The position numbers were made by a program, and so were the translations under genes. From the NCBI RefSeq assembly GCF_006546985.1, contig NZ_VATK01000004.1, positions 1 through 64,000 of the forward strand: a DNA stretch of 64,000 bases. The letters run 5' to 3'. This document shows, in pieces, positions 9,798-19,202 of the stretch (positions are counted from its first letter, which is position 1; each line of letters starts with the position of its first letter). Origin of the DNA: Bacillus sp. 03113 (GTDB taxonomy: Bacteria; Bacillota; Bacilli; Bacillales; Cytobacillaceae). Below the pieces are notes generated by a model. It was not told the origin of the DNA and searched no databases. It was given only the letters and a program-made list of their open reading frames with translations.

Positions 9798-9811
9798 GCA
9801 AGGGCGCTTGC
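9798..9811 (-). repeat. Small stem-loop between fliE and fliF, fragment of a GCGGAAGCGCC-type repeat
   Basis: The minus strand reads AAAAGCGCAAGCGCCCTTGC; GCAAG pairs with CTTGC around a CGCC loop. The surrounding AAAAGCGCAAGCGCC resembles the start of the larger repeat at 22415 (GCGGAAGCGCCTTGATC). It lies within the otherwise compact flagellar operon. There is no run of T after it on the minus strand, so it is not a good terminator. Confidence 0.45.
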
Positions 9812-9821
9812 GCTTTTCTTA

Positions 9822-10136
9822 TTAAACTTGCATTCTCATCATCTCTTGATAAGCTTCAATCACTTTGTTGCGAACCTCTAAGGATGCTTGAAGTGTGATG
9901 CTTGCTTTTTGAGAAGCTATCATGACATCATGTAAATCTACATTTTCACCAAGAGCTAATTTTTCTGTCATCTTATCTGACTGTAGTTGAGTGTTATTCA
10001 CGTTTTGAATTGCTTTGTTTAAGACGGACGCAAAACTTTTTTGTGCTTCGAATGGTGTATTAGGATGAGTCTGCTTACTTGTCTTTTCTAAAATAGAACC
10101 TGCCATTAATGGCATGGTAACATGATTCACTAACAA
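9822..10136 (-). CDS. fliE: Flagellar hook-basal body protein FliE
   Basis: FliE joins the MS ring to the rod. The 104-residue frame ends with the highly conserved DVMIASQKASITLQASLEVR and EAYQEMMRMQV blocks. The N-terminus is uncertain: the frame opens with TTG at 10136, with GTG and ATG alternatives at the third and eighth codons, and AAAGG upstream fits the TTG or GTG best. It lies 9 bp after flgC. Confidence 0.93.
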   Translation of the reverse strand: MLVNHVTMPLMAGSILEKTSKQTHPNTPFEAQKSFASVLNKAIQNVNNTQLQSDKMTEKLALGENVDLHDVMIASQKASITLQASLEVRNKVIEAYQEMMRMQV

Positions 10137-10145
10137 TCAACCTTT

Positions 10146-10595
10146 CTATTTACCAATATCTAATGCTTTCATCATCATACCTTTTGTAGCATTAAAAACT
10201 GTAACATTTGCTTCATACGATCTTGTTGCACTAATTAAATCTGTCATTTCTCTAAGTGGATCAACATTAGGAAGTTCAACATATCCTTCATTATTTGCAT
10301 CAGGATGAGCAGGGTCGTAAACAAGCTTAAAAGGAGTATCATCTTCGATTATTTTTGTGATTTTTACTCCATTTTCAAGTTTATCCTTATTCATTTCATT
10401 ATTTAATATCGCAGAAAATGAATTTTCTGTTGGTGACATTACAACCATTTTTCTGCGATACGGCTGCCACTCACCGTTTACTTGTTTGGCTCTTGTTGAG
10501 TCTACATTTGCCATATTCGATGAAATAACATCCATTCTAAGCCTTTGAGCAGTAAGTGCTGAGGAAGTATTATTCATGGCAGAAAATATACTCAC
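10146..10595 (-). CDS. flgC: Flagellar basal-body rod protein FlgC
   Basis: FlgC is a proximal rod subunit exported through the basal body. The 149-residue protein has the rod-family N-terminus (SALTAQRLRMDVISSNMANV) and the C-terminal helix ending SYEANVTVFNATKGMMMKAL. The start is a GTG at 10595 just after the flgB stop, with GAGGGGG about 11 nt upstream. Length is normal. Confidence 0.95.
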   Translation of the reverse strand: MSIFSAMNNTSSALTAQRLRMDVISSNMANVDSTRAKQVNGEWQPYRRKMVVMSPTENSFSAILNNEMNKDKLENGVKITKIIEDDTPFKLVYDPAHPDANNEGYVELPNVDPLREMTDLISATRSYEANVTVFNATKGMMMKALDIGK

Positions 10596-10597
10596 AT

Positions 10598-10984
10598 CTA
10601 TTTACCCCCTCTTATTACATTTTGCAATGTTGAAAATTTCCCATTCATTCTTTCAACTAACGCATTGTAATATATTTGATTACTTGCTAGATCTGACATT
10701 TCTTGATCAAGATCAACACTATTCCCATTATGATTATATGTAGTATTTCTCCTTACGACCGAACCCATTTGATTTTGGTTATTTTCAAAGGATATATGTC
10801 TTTGGTCTGAACGATTTGCTACTAAATTTTGACTAGTTTCTTTCTGCAAAATTTCCTTAAAACTGACATTTTTCGCTTTATAGTTAGGCGTGTCAATGTT
10901 TGCAATATTTTGCGAGATTACTTTTTGTTTTAAAGAAGAATAGCCAAGAGCACTTTCAATTAACGACATTGTATTAGAAAACAA
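10598..10984 (-). CDS. flgB: Flagellar basal-body rod protein FlgB, first gene of fla/che
   Basis: FlgB is the most MS-ring-proximal rod subunit. The 128-residue product has the typical LKQKVISQNIANIDTPNYKAK motif near the N-terminus and the NALVERMNGKF helix at the C-terminus. The start is a TTG at 10984 with GAGGTGG upstream; an ATG five codons later lacks a Shine-Dalgarno. As in Bacillus subtilis it opens the large fla/che operon directly downstream of codY. Confidence 0.94.
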   Translation of the reverse strand: MFSNTMSLIESALGYSSLKQKVISQNIANIDTPNYKAKNVSFKEILQKETSQNLVANRSDQRHISFENNQNQMGSVVRRNTTYNHNGNSVDLDQEMSDLASNQIYYNALVERMNGKFSTLQNVIRGGK

Positions 10985-11278
10985 TTTTATTTTTCCACCT
11001 CGTACAAAATGATATTAAGAATGAAAATATTTTGTAAAATAATGTTGATTTTAGACGAAAAAGGAGAGATCTTAATCTTTATTGTAATAAATATGCAATA
11101 TTATGTCTATGTACGAATAATTAATTTTACAAAATCATTTCATCTTTGTTTTAAATTATTACATTGACGTAACAAAAATAATGATGATTTACCAAATAGT
11201 TCAATATTCACAGAACAAAAAGACTAAGATAAAAAGACATTTAAGCTTGTTGACTATCTTAATTTATATTTCTAAAAT
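10985..11278. other. codY-flgB intergenic region
   Basis: About 290 AT-rich bases with no convincing ORF. The right end abuts the codY terminator and the left part holds a candidate sigma-A promoter for flgB. I did not find a good sigma-D promoter (TAAA-N15-GCCGATAT) or a CodY box close to the AATTTTCWGAAAATT consensus, although both are known upstream of fla/che in B. subtilis. Confidence 0.6.
11081..11109 (-). promoter_or_regulatory. Candidate sigma-A promoter of fla/che
   Basis: The minus strand has TAGACA, a 17-bp spacer, then TACAAT, about 97 bp upstream of the flgB start. This is a good match to the vegetative consensus in an otherwise promoter-poor AT-rich gap. It is an assignment by eye and not proven. 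Confidence 0.5.
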
Positions 11279-11314
11279 TAAAAAAAACCTTGCAAATAAA
11301 TATTTGCTAAGGTT
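11279..11314 (-). terminator. Rho-independent terminator of codY
   Basis: On the minus strand, just after the codY stop, AACCTTAGCAAATA pairs with TATTTGCAAGGTT (one bulge), followed by a run of seven T. This would end the xerC-hslVU-codY message before fla/che. Confidence 0.85.
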
Positions 11315-11323
11315 TTTTTCTGT

Positions 11324-12103
11324 TTAATTTGATTTTAGTTTTTCTAATTCTAGTAAAAATTTGTCATTCAATACTTTTATATACGTTCCTTTCATTCCAA
11401 GCGAACGCGATTCAATGACACCTGCACTTTCTAGTTTACGGAGAGCATTAACGATCACTGAGCGAGTAATCCCTACACGATCAGCAATTTTGGATGCCAC
11501 TAGAAGCCCTTCATTTCCATTTAGTTCCTCAAAAATATGTTCAATTGCTTCTAATTCACTGTATGACAACGAGCTAATCGCCATTTGAACAACTGCTTTA
11601 CTACGTGCTTCTTCTTCAATTTCTTCTGCTTTTTCACGTAATATCTCCATACCTACAACTGTTGCACCATACTCTGCTAATATTAAATCTTCATCACGAA
11701 ATTGTTCTGTTAGTCTTGCTAGCAATAGAGTTCCAAGTCTTTCTCCGCCGCCAATGATTGGGACAACTGTTGTTAATCCCGTTTTAAACAAATCTTTGTT
11801 CTCTACTGGAAATGCTGTATATTCACTTTCAATATCAAGATTTGATGAAGTTTCCTGTACATTAAACAAACTCTTTGTATAAAGTTCAGGAAATTGACGA
11901 TCTTCTAACATTTTTTTCATTCTTTCATTTTCTATCAATTGATTTGCAGCAAACCCCAAAAGCTTTCCTCGTCTGCTTAGAACGAATACATTTGCTTCGA
12001 TTACTTCACTTAATGTTTCAGCCATTTCTTTAAAATTAACTGGCTTTCCAGCAGCTCTTTGGAGCATTGCATTTATTTTTCTTGTTTTTGTTAATAAATT
12101 CAT
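11324..12103 (-). CDS. codY: GTP/branched-chain amino acid-sensing repressor CodY
   Basis: CodY is the global nutrient regulator of Firmicutes. The 259-residue product has the GAF sensor half (about 1-155, with the [17 protein letters not shown] ligand loop) and the C-terminal winged helix with the invariant [20 protein letters not shown] recognition helix. Length equals the Bacillus standard when the ATG at 12103 is used; GGAGG lies 8 nt upstream. It is the last gene of xerC-hslV-hslU-codY and has its own strong terminator. Confidence 0.98.
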   Translation of the reverse strand: MNLLTKTRKINAMLQRAAGKPVNFKEMAETLSEVIEANVFVLSRRGKLLGFAANQLIENERMKKMLEDRQFPELYTKSLFNVQETSSNLDIESEYTAFPVENKDLFKTGLTTVVPIIGGGERLGTLLLARLTEQFRDEDLILAEYGATVVGMEILREKAEEIEEEARSKAVVQMAISSLSYSELEAIEHIFEELNGNEGLLVASKIADRVGITRSVIVNALRKLESAGVIESRSLGMKGTYIKVLNDKFLLELEKLKSN

Positions 12104-12211
12104 TCGTTCTTCCTCCAATTTCCTCTAACCAAAAATAATGACAGTTTTAAATAATACGATTATGAGTTAATCATTTACAGTTTTGTTGTAAATAATTGTT
12201 TTTGATGATAT

Positions 12212-13615
12212 TTATAAAATAAATTGACTTATATCTTTATTTCTTGAAATCGCTCCTAATTTTTCCTCTACATATTGTGGAGTGATTGCAATTTTTTCTA
12301 AAGTTATGTTAGGAGCTTCAAAAGATAAATCCTCAAGAAGTTTTTCCAAAATGGTATGCAATCTTCTAGCACCGATATTATCGGTATTTTGATTGACCTC
12401 AAATGCAACTTCAGCTATTCTACGAATAGCATCGTCAGAAAATTCAATTTTAATACCTTCAGTTTCCAGTAATGCTATATATTGCTTAATCAATGCATTA
12501 TCAGGCTCTATTAATATTTTAAAGAAATCTTCTACAGTAAGCTTTGTGAGCTCAACCCGAATAGGGAAACGACCCTGAAGCTCTGGTATTAAATCAGAAG
12601 GCTTTGCAATATGAAAAGCTCCAGCGGCAATGAATAATATGTGATCTGTTTTAACTGAACCATATTTCGTTACAACATTCGACCCTTCCACAACAGGAAG
12701 GATATCCCTTTGAACGCCTTCCCTAGACACATCAGCTGTAGAGCCACCACTATTTTTACTAGCGATTTTATCAATTTCATCAATAAAAATAATCCCCATT
12801 TGTTCGGCACGATTAACTGCTTCCTGTGTCACTTCATCCATATCGATGAGTTTTTGAGCTTCTTCATTTGTTAAAACCTTTCTTGCTTCACGGACAGTTA
12901 GCTTTCTTTTCTTTCTGCGTTTAGGCATAAAGCTGCTTAATGCATCTTGCATATTCATACCCATTTGTTCCATTCCAGAGCCTTGTAGCATATCAAACAT
13001 CGATGGCTGTTGATCTTCTACCTCTATCGTAACGATTTCATTCTCTAATTCACCTAGTGCTAACTTTTCTTTAACCAATTTTCTTTTATCTTGCTTACTT
13101 TCATCGTCTAAAGTTGATTCTTGCTCCGTTTGAGAAGTATTGCCACCAAACAGCATTTCTAATGGGTTTTTATAATTCGTTGTTTTTTTATTTGATGGAA
13201 CTAGTATATCAACGAGTCGACGGTTGGCATTTTTCTCTGCTCTTTCTTTAACCTTTTGCATCTTTTCTTCTTTGACGATTCGCACTGAAGATTCAACTAG
13301 ATCTCTTACCATTGATTCTACATCTCGTCCAACATAACCGACCTCTGTAAATTTAGTTGCTTCAACTTTTATAAAAGGAGCATTTACAATTTTCGCCATT
13401 CTCCTTGCGATTTCAGTCTTTCCGACACCTGTTGGGCCGATCATTAAAATATTTTTTGGGCTTATTTCATCTCTTAGTCTTTCATCTAATAAGCTTCTTC
13501 TATATCGATTTCTAAGAGCAACAGCCACTGCTTTTTTGGCATCCTTTTGACCAATAATATATTGATCAAGACGGTCGACAATTTGACGTGGTGTAAGATT
13601 TGTAGTGATTTCCAT
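12212..13615 (-). CDS. hslU: ATP-dependent protease ATPase subunit HslU (ClpY)
   Basis: HslU is an AAA+ unfoldase that feeds substrates into HslV. The 467-residue protein shows Walker [10 protein letters not shown] (about residues 56-64), the intermediate I-domain rich in charged residues (about 110-240), Walker [10 protein letters not shown] and the sensor-2 [10 protein letters not shown] motif. AGAGGAG lies upstream of the ATG. It follows hslV by 16 bp, forming the two-component protease. Confidence 0.97.
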   Translation of the reverse strand: MEITTNLTPRQIVDRLDQYIIGQKDAKKAVAVALRNRYRRSLLDERLRDEISPKNILMIGPTGVGKTEIARRMAKIVNAPFIKVEATKFTEVGYVGRDVESMVRDLVESSVRIVKEEKMQKVKERAEKNANRRLVDILVPSNKKTTNYKNPLEMLFGGNTSQTEQESTLDDESKQDKRKLVKEKLALGELENEIVTIEVEDQQPSMFDMLQGSGMEQMGMNMQDALSSFMPKRRKKRKLTVREARKVLTNEEAQKLIDMDEVTQEAVNRAEQMGIIFIDEIDKIASKNSGGSTADVSREGVQRDILPVVEGSNVVTKYGSVKTDHILFIAAGAFHIAKPSDLIPELQGRFPIRVELTKLTVEDFFKILIEPDNALIKQYIALLETEGIKIEFSDDAIRRIAEVAFEVNQNTDNIGARRLHTILEKLLEDLSFEAPNITLEKIAITPQYVEEKLGAISRNKDISQFIL

Positions 13616-13631
13616 CTATACATACTCCTCT

Positions 13632-14183
13632 CTATATCTCTTCAACAATGATGTTCTGATTTGTATATACACAAATTTCAGCAGCTATTTCTAGTGAAGC
13701 CTTCGCTATTTCCTTAGCTGTCAGGTGTTCACCTGCATACCTCTTCAAAGATCTTCCAGCTGAAAGAGCATAATTTCCCCCTGAGCCAATTGCTAATATG
13801 CCGTCATCAGGCTCAATGACTTCACCTGTTCCAGATATAAGTAAAAGATCCGTATTATTCATCACAATAAGCATGGCCTCTAATTTACGCAGTATATTGT
13901 CACTTCTCCATTGTTTTGCCAATTCTACTGCTGCTCTTTGAAGATTCCCGTTAAATTCCTCAAGCTTTCCTTCAAACATTTCAAATAGAGTAAATGCATC
14001 AGCAACCGACCCTGCAAACCCAGCTAATACCTTTCCATTAAAAAGCTTTCTCACTTTTCGAGCAGTATGTTTCATTACTACCGCATTGCCAAAGGTTACT
14101 TGCCCGTCGCCTGCCATAGCTGAGTTTCCTTTATGCTGGACAGCAAAAATGGTAGTCGCGTGAAATTGAGGTAATTCCGACAT
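13632..14183 (-). CDS. hslV: ATP-dependent protease peptidase subunit HslV (ClpQ)
   Basis: HslV is the proteasome-like peptidase of HslUV. The 183-residue protein contains the core [20 protein letters not shown] and [14 protein letters not shown] motifs. Unlike E. coli HslV, where the catalytic Thr follows the initiator Met, this protein has Ser2 and an eight-residue stretch before the Thr-Thr pair, similar to but three residues longer than B. subtilis ClpQ, described as an N-terminal serine protease. The ATG has AAGGGAG upstream and lies 20 bp after xerC. Confidence 0.96.
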   Translation of the reverse strand: MSELPQFHATTIFAVQHKGNSAMAGDGQVTFGNAVVMKHTARKVRKLFNGKVLAGFAGSVADAFTLFEMFEGKLEEFNGNLQRAAVELAKQWRSDNILRKLEAMLIVMNNTDLLLISGTGEVIEPDDGILAIGSGGNYALSAGRSLKRYAGEHLTAKEIAKASLEIAAEICVYTNQNIIVEEI

Positions 14184-14203
14184 GATCTGGTCTCCCTTTT
14201 GGA

Positions 14204-15106
14204 CTATGCCCTTGGATGATGGGACATATATGTTTTTCTTAAATATTCATTTGTTACATGAGTATATATTTGAGTTGACGATAAAAAAGCATGACCTAAC
14301 AATTCCTGCACAGTTCTCATATCTGCACCATTTGCTAACAGATGAGTCGCAAATGAATGACGAATCATATGAGGATGAATTTTTCCATTTAATGAGGATT
14401 GATCAATCATTTTATTTAAGATTTTTCGTATACCTCGTGCAGTTAGCGCGCCTCCGCGATAATTTACAAACAAGTAATCATGTGAACTATGTTTCTCTAT
14501 CAATTCTTTACGACCTTTTTGTATGTAAAGTTCTATCGAATTATGAGCAAAGCTCCCAAAAGGGATATAGCGTTCTTTTTTTCCTTTTCCTCTTACTAGT
14601 ACTGTTGATAAAAATAAATCTAAATCATTTAAGCGAATTTGACTGCATTCACCAACTCGCATTCCGGTAGCGTAAAGTAATTCCAGAAGTGCTTTATTCC
14701 TTTGACCAATTGGTGTATTAGTTTCACAAGCATTAAATAATTGCTGCATCTCTTCCTCATAAAAAAACTCAGGTAAACGCTTTTCAATTTTTGGAATAGA
14801 GACAAGAGAAAATGGATTCTCAAGTACTAGCTTTTCTCTGAGAAGAAATTTATAATAGCTACGTAAGCTTGAAATTTTTCTTGCAATGGACTTTCTTGCA
14901 AGCTTCTTCTCAAAAAGCTTAGTTAAATAGATCCGAACATCCAAGTATTTTGCCTCGGTTTCATCTTCTATGGCTTGCTCGTTTAAAAATAGTAGAAATT
15001 CTTTTATATCTTGATGATAGTGTTCAATGGTATAGGGTGAATAATTTCTTTCTATTTGCAAATATTCGATAAATGATTTTAAAGAAACATTGCCTAATTG
15101 ATCCAC
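14204..15106 (-). CDS. xerC: Tyrosine recombinase XerC (CodV)
   Basis: XerC works with XerD at dif to resolve chromosome dimers. The 300-residue product has the SAM-like N-terminal domain ([20 protein letters not shown]) and all catalytic residues: Arg in ATGMRVGE, Lys in GKGKKERY, His-x-x-Arg in [10 protein letters not shown], His in ELLGHA and the Tyr nucleophile in STQIYTHV. The GTG at 15106 is chosen because GAGGTGA sits 5 nt before it and the family starts here. It is the first gene of the codY operon, 61 bp after trmFO. Confidence 0.95.
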   Translation of the reverse strand: MDQLGNVSLKSFIEYLQIERNYSPYTIEHYHQDIKEFLLFLNEQAIEDETEAKYLDVRIYLTKLFEKKLARKSIARKISSLRSYYKFLLREKLVLENPFSLVSIPKIEKRLPEFFYEEEMQQLFNACETNTPIGQRNKALLELLYATGMRVGECSQIRLNDLDLFLSTVLVRGKGKKERYIPFGSFAHNSIELYIQKGRKELIEKHSSHDYLFVNYRGGALTARGIRKILNKMIDQSSLNGKIHPHMIRHSFATHLLANGADMRTVQELLGHAFLSSTQIYTHVTNEYLRKTYMSHHPRA

Positions 15107-15167
15107 TTCGCTCACCTCACAAAGGCTACTAAATACTAACATACTTTAATGAACGTTGCAATAAAAT

Positions 15168-16475
15168 TTACATATTTTTCACAAATTTCTGAATTGTTTC
15201 TAATGCTCTATTAGCATACTTCTCATAACGATCTTTTTTCACTTTGATTCTTTCAGGTAATTCAGGTAACAAACCAAAATTAGCGTTCATCGGTTGAAAG
15301 CTTTTTGAATTTGCTGTTGTTATATATTGTGCCATACTGCCAATAGCTGTTTCAGCAGGAAATACAAGTGGAGCCTCTCCATTCACAAAACGAGCTGCAT
15401 TTAATCCAGCTATCAAGCCGCTTGCTGCTGATTCAACGTACCCTTCTACTCCTGTCATTTGTCCAGCAAAAAATAAATCTTCACGATTACAAAATTGATA
15501 GGTTGGCTTTAATACCTTAGGAGAATTGATAAATGTATTTCTATGCATGACTCCATATCTAACAATTTCAGCATTCTCTAAGCCTGGAATCAAGCTCAAT
15601 ACTTCCTTCTGCGGCCCCCATTTTAAGTGAGTTTGAAAGCCGACAATATTATATAGGGTTCCTGCCGCATCATCCTGACGAAGCTGAACTACCGCATAAG
15701 GCCTTTTTCCAGTCCGAGGGTCTTCTAAACCAACCGGCTTCATTGGTCCAAAAAGCATCGTTTTTTTCCCTCTCTTAGCCATTACTTCAATTGGCATGCA
15801 ACCTTCAAAAAATATTTCCTTTTCAAATTCCTTAAGAGGTACTACTTCTGCTGAAATCAGAGCGTTATAAAAACGTTCAAATTCTTCTTCTGTCATTGGG
15901 CAGTTTAAATAAGCAGCTTCCCCTTTATCATATCGAGATTTTAAATAAACCTTATCCATATCAATACTTTCTTTTTCAATGATTGGGGCTGCGGCATCGT
16001 AAAAATATAAATATTCTTCCCCTGTTAATTCTTTAAGTTTATCAGCCAAATTCCTACTAGTAAGCGGACCAGTAGCAATCACCGTTGGACCTTCAGGGAT
16101 TTCATTTACTTCTTCATTTATAACTGTTACATTCGGATGATTTTTTACTAATTCTGTAACTCTCCCGGCAAATTCATGCCGATCCACAGCTAATGCACCT
16201 CCTGCTGGTACGGCACATTCATCAGCTGAACGAATGATAACAGAATCTAGAATTCTCATTTCTTCCTTTAATACACCCACGGCATTTGTTAATGAATTGC
16301 CTCTTAATGAATTGCTGCATACAAGTTCTGCAAACTGACCTGTATGATGAGCTGGCGTTTGCTTCACAGGCCTCATCTCGTATAATCGAACCTTTATGCC
16401 TCTTTTTGCAACCTGCCATGCTGCTTCACTACCCGCAAGACCTGCACCAATGATATTGACAACTATTTCACTCAT
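15168..16475 (-). CDS. trmFO: Folate-dependent tRNA uridine-54 methyltransferase TrmFO
   Basis: TrmFO uses methylene-tetrahydrofolate and FADH2 to make ribothymidine at tRNA position 54. The 435-residue protein begins with an FAD-binding Rossmann motif ([15 protein letters not shown]), has the [13 protein letters not shown] signature and ends with the [16 protein letters not shown] flavin-binding block. The ATG at 16475 has GGAG 8 nt upstream; the GTG three codons earlier is less likely. Formerly called Gid. Confidence 0.97.
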   Translation of the reverse strand: MSEIVVNIIGAGLAGSEAAWQVAKRGIKVRLYEMRPVKQTPAHHTGQFAELVCSNSLRGNSLTNAVGVLKEEMRILDSVIIRSADECAVPAGGALAVDRHEFAGRVTELVKNHPNVTVINEEVNEIPEGPTVIATGPLTSRNLADKLKELTGEEYLYFYDAAAPIIEKESIDMDKVYLKSRYDKGEAAYLNCPMTEEEFERFYNALISAEVVPLKEFEKEIFFEGCMPIEVMAKRGKKTMLFGPMKPVGLEDPRTGKRPYAVVQLRQDDAAGTLYNIVGFQTHLKWGPQKEVLSLIPGLENAEIVRYGVMHRNTFINSPKVLKPTYQFCNREDLFFAGQMTGVEGYVESAASGLIAGLNAARFVNGEAPLVFPAETAIGSMAQYITTANSKSFQPMNANFGLLPELPERIKVKKDRYEKYANRALETIQKFVKNM

Positions 16476-16539
16476 TTTGTTCACTCCGTATTATATAAAA
16501 TTAGCGATACCTTTAGGAATAAATTGTTTAACAATAGGA

Positions 16540-16563
16540 AAGAGTGAGCAAATGCCCACTCTT
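16540..16563 (-). terminator. Hairpin at the 3' end of topA
   Basis: AAGAGTGGGC pairs with GCTCACTCTT around ATTT on the minus strand, starting within the topA stop codon. Only a short T/C stretch follows, so termination would be partial and trmFO may still be read through. Confidence 0.4.
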
Positions 16564-18637
16564 AGCTTTGAGGCTCCTCTTTATAATCGCATTCAACGCA
16601 TTGAACTTGGACACCTTTTTTTAGCTTCTTCTCCACTAAAAGATTATCACATTTAGGACAACTTCGCGGCAATGGTTTATCCCAAGAAATAAAGTCACAT
16701 TCTGGAAAACGATTACAGCCATAAAAAATTCTTTTTTTCTTACTTTTTCTTTCTATTATATTACCTTCCTTACATTTAGGACATTTAACTCCAATATCTT
16801 TTACGATAGGTTTTGTATTTCGACAATCAGGAAAATTGCTGCAAGCCATAAATTTCCCGTATCTTCCCATCTTGAAAACCATCTCATTACCACAAATTTC
16901 ACAATCCTCGCCAGCTGGTTCATCTTTTATTTCTACTGTTTGCATTTCTTTTTCAGCTTTTTCTAAATGCTGTTCAAAGCTTTTATAAAATTGATCGATA
17001 ATTTGAACCCATTCCACTTTTCCGTCTTCAATATTATCTAACTCTTGTTCCATATTTGCTGTAAACTCGACATTTAATATTTCAGGGAAAAACTCTAATA
17101 TTAATTCTAATACGATCATACCTAGCTCCGTAGGCACGAAGCGTTTATTATCTAACGCAACGTACCCTCTTTTTTGTATCGTATCTAATGTTGGAGCGAA
17201 GGTAGATGGCCTGCCGATTCCAAGCTCTTCAAGCGTTTTAACTAATCTTGCTTCTGTATAGCGAGGTGGTGGTTGTGTAAAATGCTGCTTCGGATCAATA
17301 TCTTTTTTGAATACCTCATCACCTTCCTGTAAATCAGGAAGTAGTCGATCCTTCTCAATTGCTTGGTCGTCAGTGCTTTCTACATATACTTTCATAAAAC
17401 CAGGAAATTTTACTTTCGAACCAGTAGCTCTAAATGTAACATCCCCATTTTTTAGATCCACACTCATTGTATCCATAATTGCTGGCGCCATTTGGCTTGC
17501 TACGAAACGTTCCCAAATAAGCTTATATAAGCGCAACTGATCCCTTCCTAGAAATTCCTTCAACGAACTCGGTTCACGCAATGTGCTTGTCGGTCTTACC
17601 GCTTCATGGGCATCTTGAGCGTTCGTGTTCTTCTTTTCTTTCCTATTTTCTTCTTTTATATACTTTTCCCCATAATGCTGCTTAATGTAATCAGCTGCTT
17701 CTTTTTGAGCTACTTCAGATATACGTGTGGAATCAGTTCTCATATAGGTAATCAAACCGACGGTACCTTCTTTTCCTAAATCGATACCCTCATATAGCTG
17801 CTGAGCAAGCATCATCGTTTTTTTTGCACGGAAGTTTAATTTACGTGCTGCCTCCTGCTGCAATGATGAAGTTGTAAAAGGAAGAGCTGGATTTCGTCTT
17901 CTTTCTTTTTTTGATACAGAATGGACGATAAACTTATTTCCTTTCAGCTGACTCAATACATCTTGAACTTGTTTTTCAGATGTTAATTCTAACTTTTTAG
18001 ATCCAATTCCATAAAAAGCAGCTTCGAATTCTTTGCTTTCCTTCAAAAAACTTCCGTCAATGGACCAATACTCTTCAGGCACAAACTCTTTTATTTCTTT
18101 TTCTCTATCAATGATGAGCCTAACCGCCACGGATTGAACTCTACCAGCACTCAAGCCTTTTTTAACTTTTTTCCAAAGCAAAGGGCTAATATTGTATCCT
18201 ACAAGCCTATCTAAAATTCGCCGAGCTTGTTGTGCATCAACTAAATCCATATTGATTGGCCGCGGATGTTTAAATGATTCTTTAATAGCATCCTTTGTAA
18301 TTTCATTAAAAACCACTCGGCAATCAGAATGAATGTCCATATTTAAGCTTTGTGCTAAGTGCCAAGCGATAGCCTCTCCTTCGCGATCAGGGTCAGCCGC
18401 AAGATAGATTTTCTTTGCTTTTTTTGCAGCTGTTTTTAAATCCTTTAAAATTGGACCTTTCCCACGAATGGTTATGTACTTTGGCTGGAATTTTTCTTCT
18501 ATATCAACACCCATTTGACTTTTAGGTAAATCCCTTACATGTCCCATAGATGCTTTCACTTTATATTTTTTTCCTAGGTAACGTTCAATCGTTTTAGCCT
18601 TTGCAGGTGATTCAACGATCACAAGAAATTCTGACAT
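16562..18637 (-). CDS. topA: DNA topoisomerase I TopA
   Basis: TopA relaxes negative supercoils by single-strand passage. The 691-residue enzyme has the TOPRIM domain ([11 protein letters not shown] at the N-terminus and [13 protein letters not shown]), the active-site Tyr in [10 protein letters not shown], and three C-terminal zinc fingers with Cys-x2-Cys pairs (CEIC, CPKC, CPKC). The ATG at 18637 has GGGAGG 7 nt upstream; the TTG two codons earlier is rejected. A TTGACA-containing promoter lies just upstream. Confidence 0.98.
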   Translation of the reverse strand: MSEFLVIVESPAKAKTIERYLGKKYKVKASMGHVRDLPKSQMGVDIEEKFQPKYITIRGKGPILKDLKTAAKKAKKIYLAADPDREGEAIAWHLAQSLNMDIHSDCRVVFNEITKDAIKESFKHPRPINMDLVDAQQARRILDRLVGYNISPLLWKKVKKGLSAGRVQSVAVRLIIDREKEIKEFVPEEYWSIDGSFLKESKEFEAAFYGIGSKKLELTSEKQVQDVLSQLKGNKFIVHSVSKKERRRNPALPFTTSSLQQEAARKLNFRAKKTMMLAQQLYEGIDLGKEGTVGLITYMRTDSTRISEVAQKEAADYIKQHYGEKYIKEENRKEKKNTNAQDAHEAVRPTSTLREPSSLKEFLGRDQLRLYKLIWERFVASQMAPAIMDTMSVDLKNGDVTFRATGSKVKFPGFMKVYVESTDDQAIEKDRLLPDLQEGDEVFKKDIDPKQHFTQPPPRYTEARLVKTLEELGIGRPSTFAPTLDTIQKRGYVALDNKRFVPTELGMIVLELILEFFPEILNVEFTANMEQELDNIEDGKVEWVQIIDQFYKSFEQHLEKAEKEMQTVEIKDEPAGEDCEICGNEMVFKMGRYGKFMACSNFPDCRNTKPIVKDIGVKCPKCKEGNIIERKSKKKRIFYGCNRFPECDFISWDKPLPRSCPKCDNLLVEKKLKKGVQVQCVECDYKEEPQS

Positions 18638-18675
18638 TAACAAGCCTCCCTAAGAGGAATTATGAAATATTCATT

Positions 18676-18705
18676 ATTATTGTACAATTTACTCATCCTT
18701 GTCAA
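18676..18705 (-). promoter_or_regulatory. Candidate sigma-A promoter of topA
   Basis: A perfect TTGACA -35 is followed after 18 bp by AATAAT (or after 15 bp by TACAAT) on the minus strand, about 40 bp before the topA start. Confidence 0.55.
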
Positions 18706-18915
18706 ACATTATAATAATCAGAAACCGTTTTCACTAAAACTGGAGCATGGTTTTTATATAGAAAATATGCTATTTTTCAATAAAAAAATGCAGAATTTTT
18801 TTATCCAATAGCCTTTTTCAAGAATATTTTTGATAAAAGCGATTTTTAAGACTTTCGCTCCACAATGTATAACATATTGAAAAAAGATTCAACCTTTTTT
18901 TAAAACATTATAAAG
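18706..18915. other. Part of the dprA-topA gap without recognised features
   Basis: AT-rich spacer upstream of the topA promoter. I see no ORF with a ribosome binding site, no clear terminator and no repeat in this part; the repeats begin at 18916. Confidence 0.5.
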
Positions 18916-18978
18916 AAAAGTGCAAGCGACTTGATCAGTCCTGAAGAAAAATGTTCTCATGACTTAAAAAGTGTTTTT
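18916..18978 (+). repeat. Dispersed repeat C, copy 1
   Basis: This stretch (core TTGATCAGTCCTGAAGAAAA, then ATGT, then AAAAAGTGTTTTTT) recurs in reverse orientation at 22992-23050 with few differences over about 60 bases. Its left part (AAAGTGCAAGCGACTTGATC) is a degenerate form of the GCGGAAGCGCCTTGATC sequence at 22415. It directly abuts the left flank of the MITE-like element at 18985. Confidence 0.7.
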
Positions 18979-18984
18979 TATTTT

Positions 18985-19197
18985 TGGCTGTTTTCTCAAA
19001 GTTTGTTGCTTTTGACATAAAAAACATTGAGAAAAACGTTTTAGAGCAGCCTGCATACACGTAGACTCCTGTGGGAATGCGAGAAAGGCGAGACCCCGCA
19101 GGAGTGTATGCGACGAGGAGGCTTGACGCTCGCCCACGGAAAGCGAAGTGTATGCAGGCTGCGCGTTTAAAAGCAACAATCTATACGAAAACAGCTT
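18985..19197. mobile_element. MITE-like palindromic element, family A copy 1
   Basis: A 213-bp noncoding palindrome. The ends TGGCTGTTTTC and GAAAACAGCTT form terminal inverted repeats, with inner pairs GTTGCTTTT/AAAAGCAAC and CAGCCTGCATACAC/GTGTATGCAGGCTG. The G+C-rich core has GACTCCTGTGGGA, GACCCCGCAGGAG, GAGGAGGCTTG and CGCCCACGGAAAGCGAAG. It is flanked by direct repeats TATTTT at 18979-18984 and 19198-19203, consistent with target duplication. A second copy lies at 25513. The right flank reaches the dprA stop codon. ORFs of 64-71 codons across it are by-products of the palindrome. Confidence 0.75.
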
Positions 19198-19202
19198 TAT
19201 TT

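Noticed and set aside
10985-11278. CodY box and sigma-D promoter upstream of flgB
   Set aside because: Candidate AT-rich palindromes had five or more mismatches to AATTTTCWGAAAATT, and no GCCGATAT-like -10 was found.
14182-14670. 162-codon open frame on the plus strand
   Set aside because: It is antisense to xerC, which has all catalytic residues; the plus frame has no ribosome binding site or recognisable domain.
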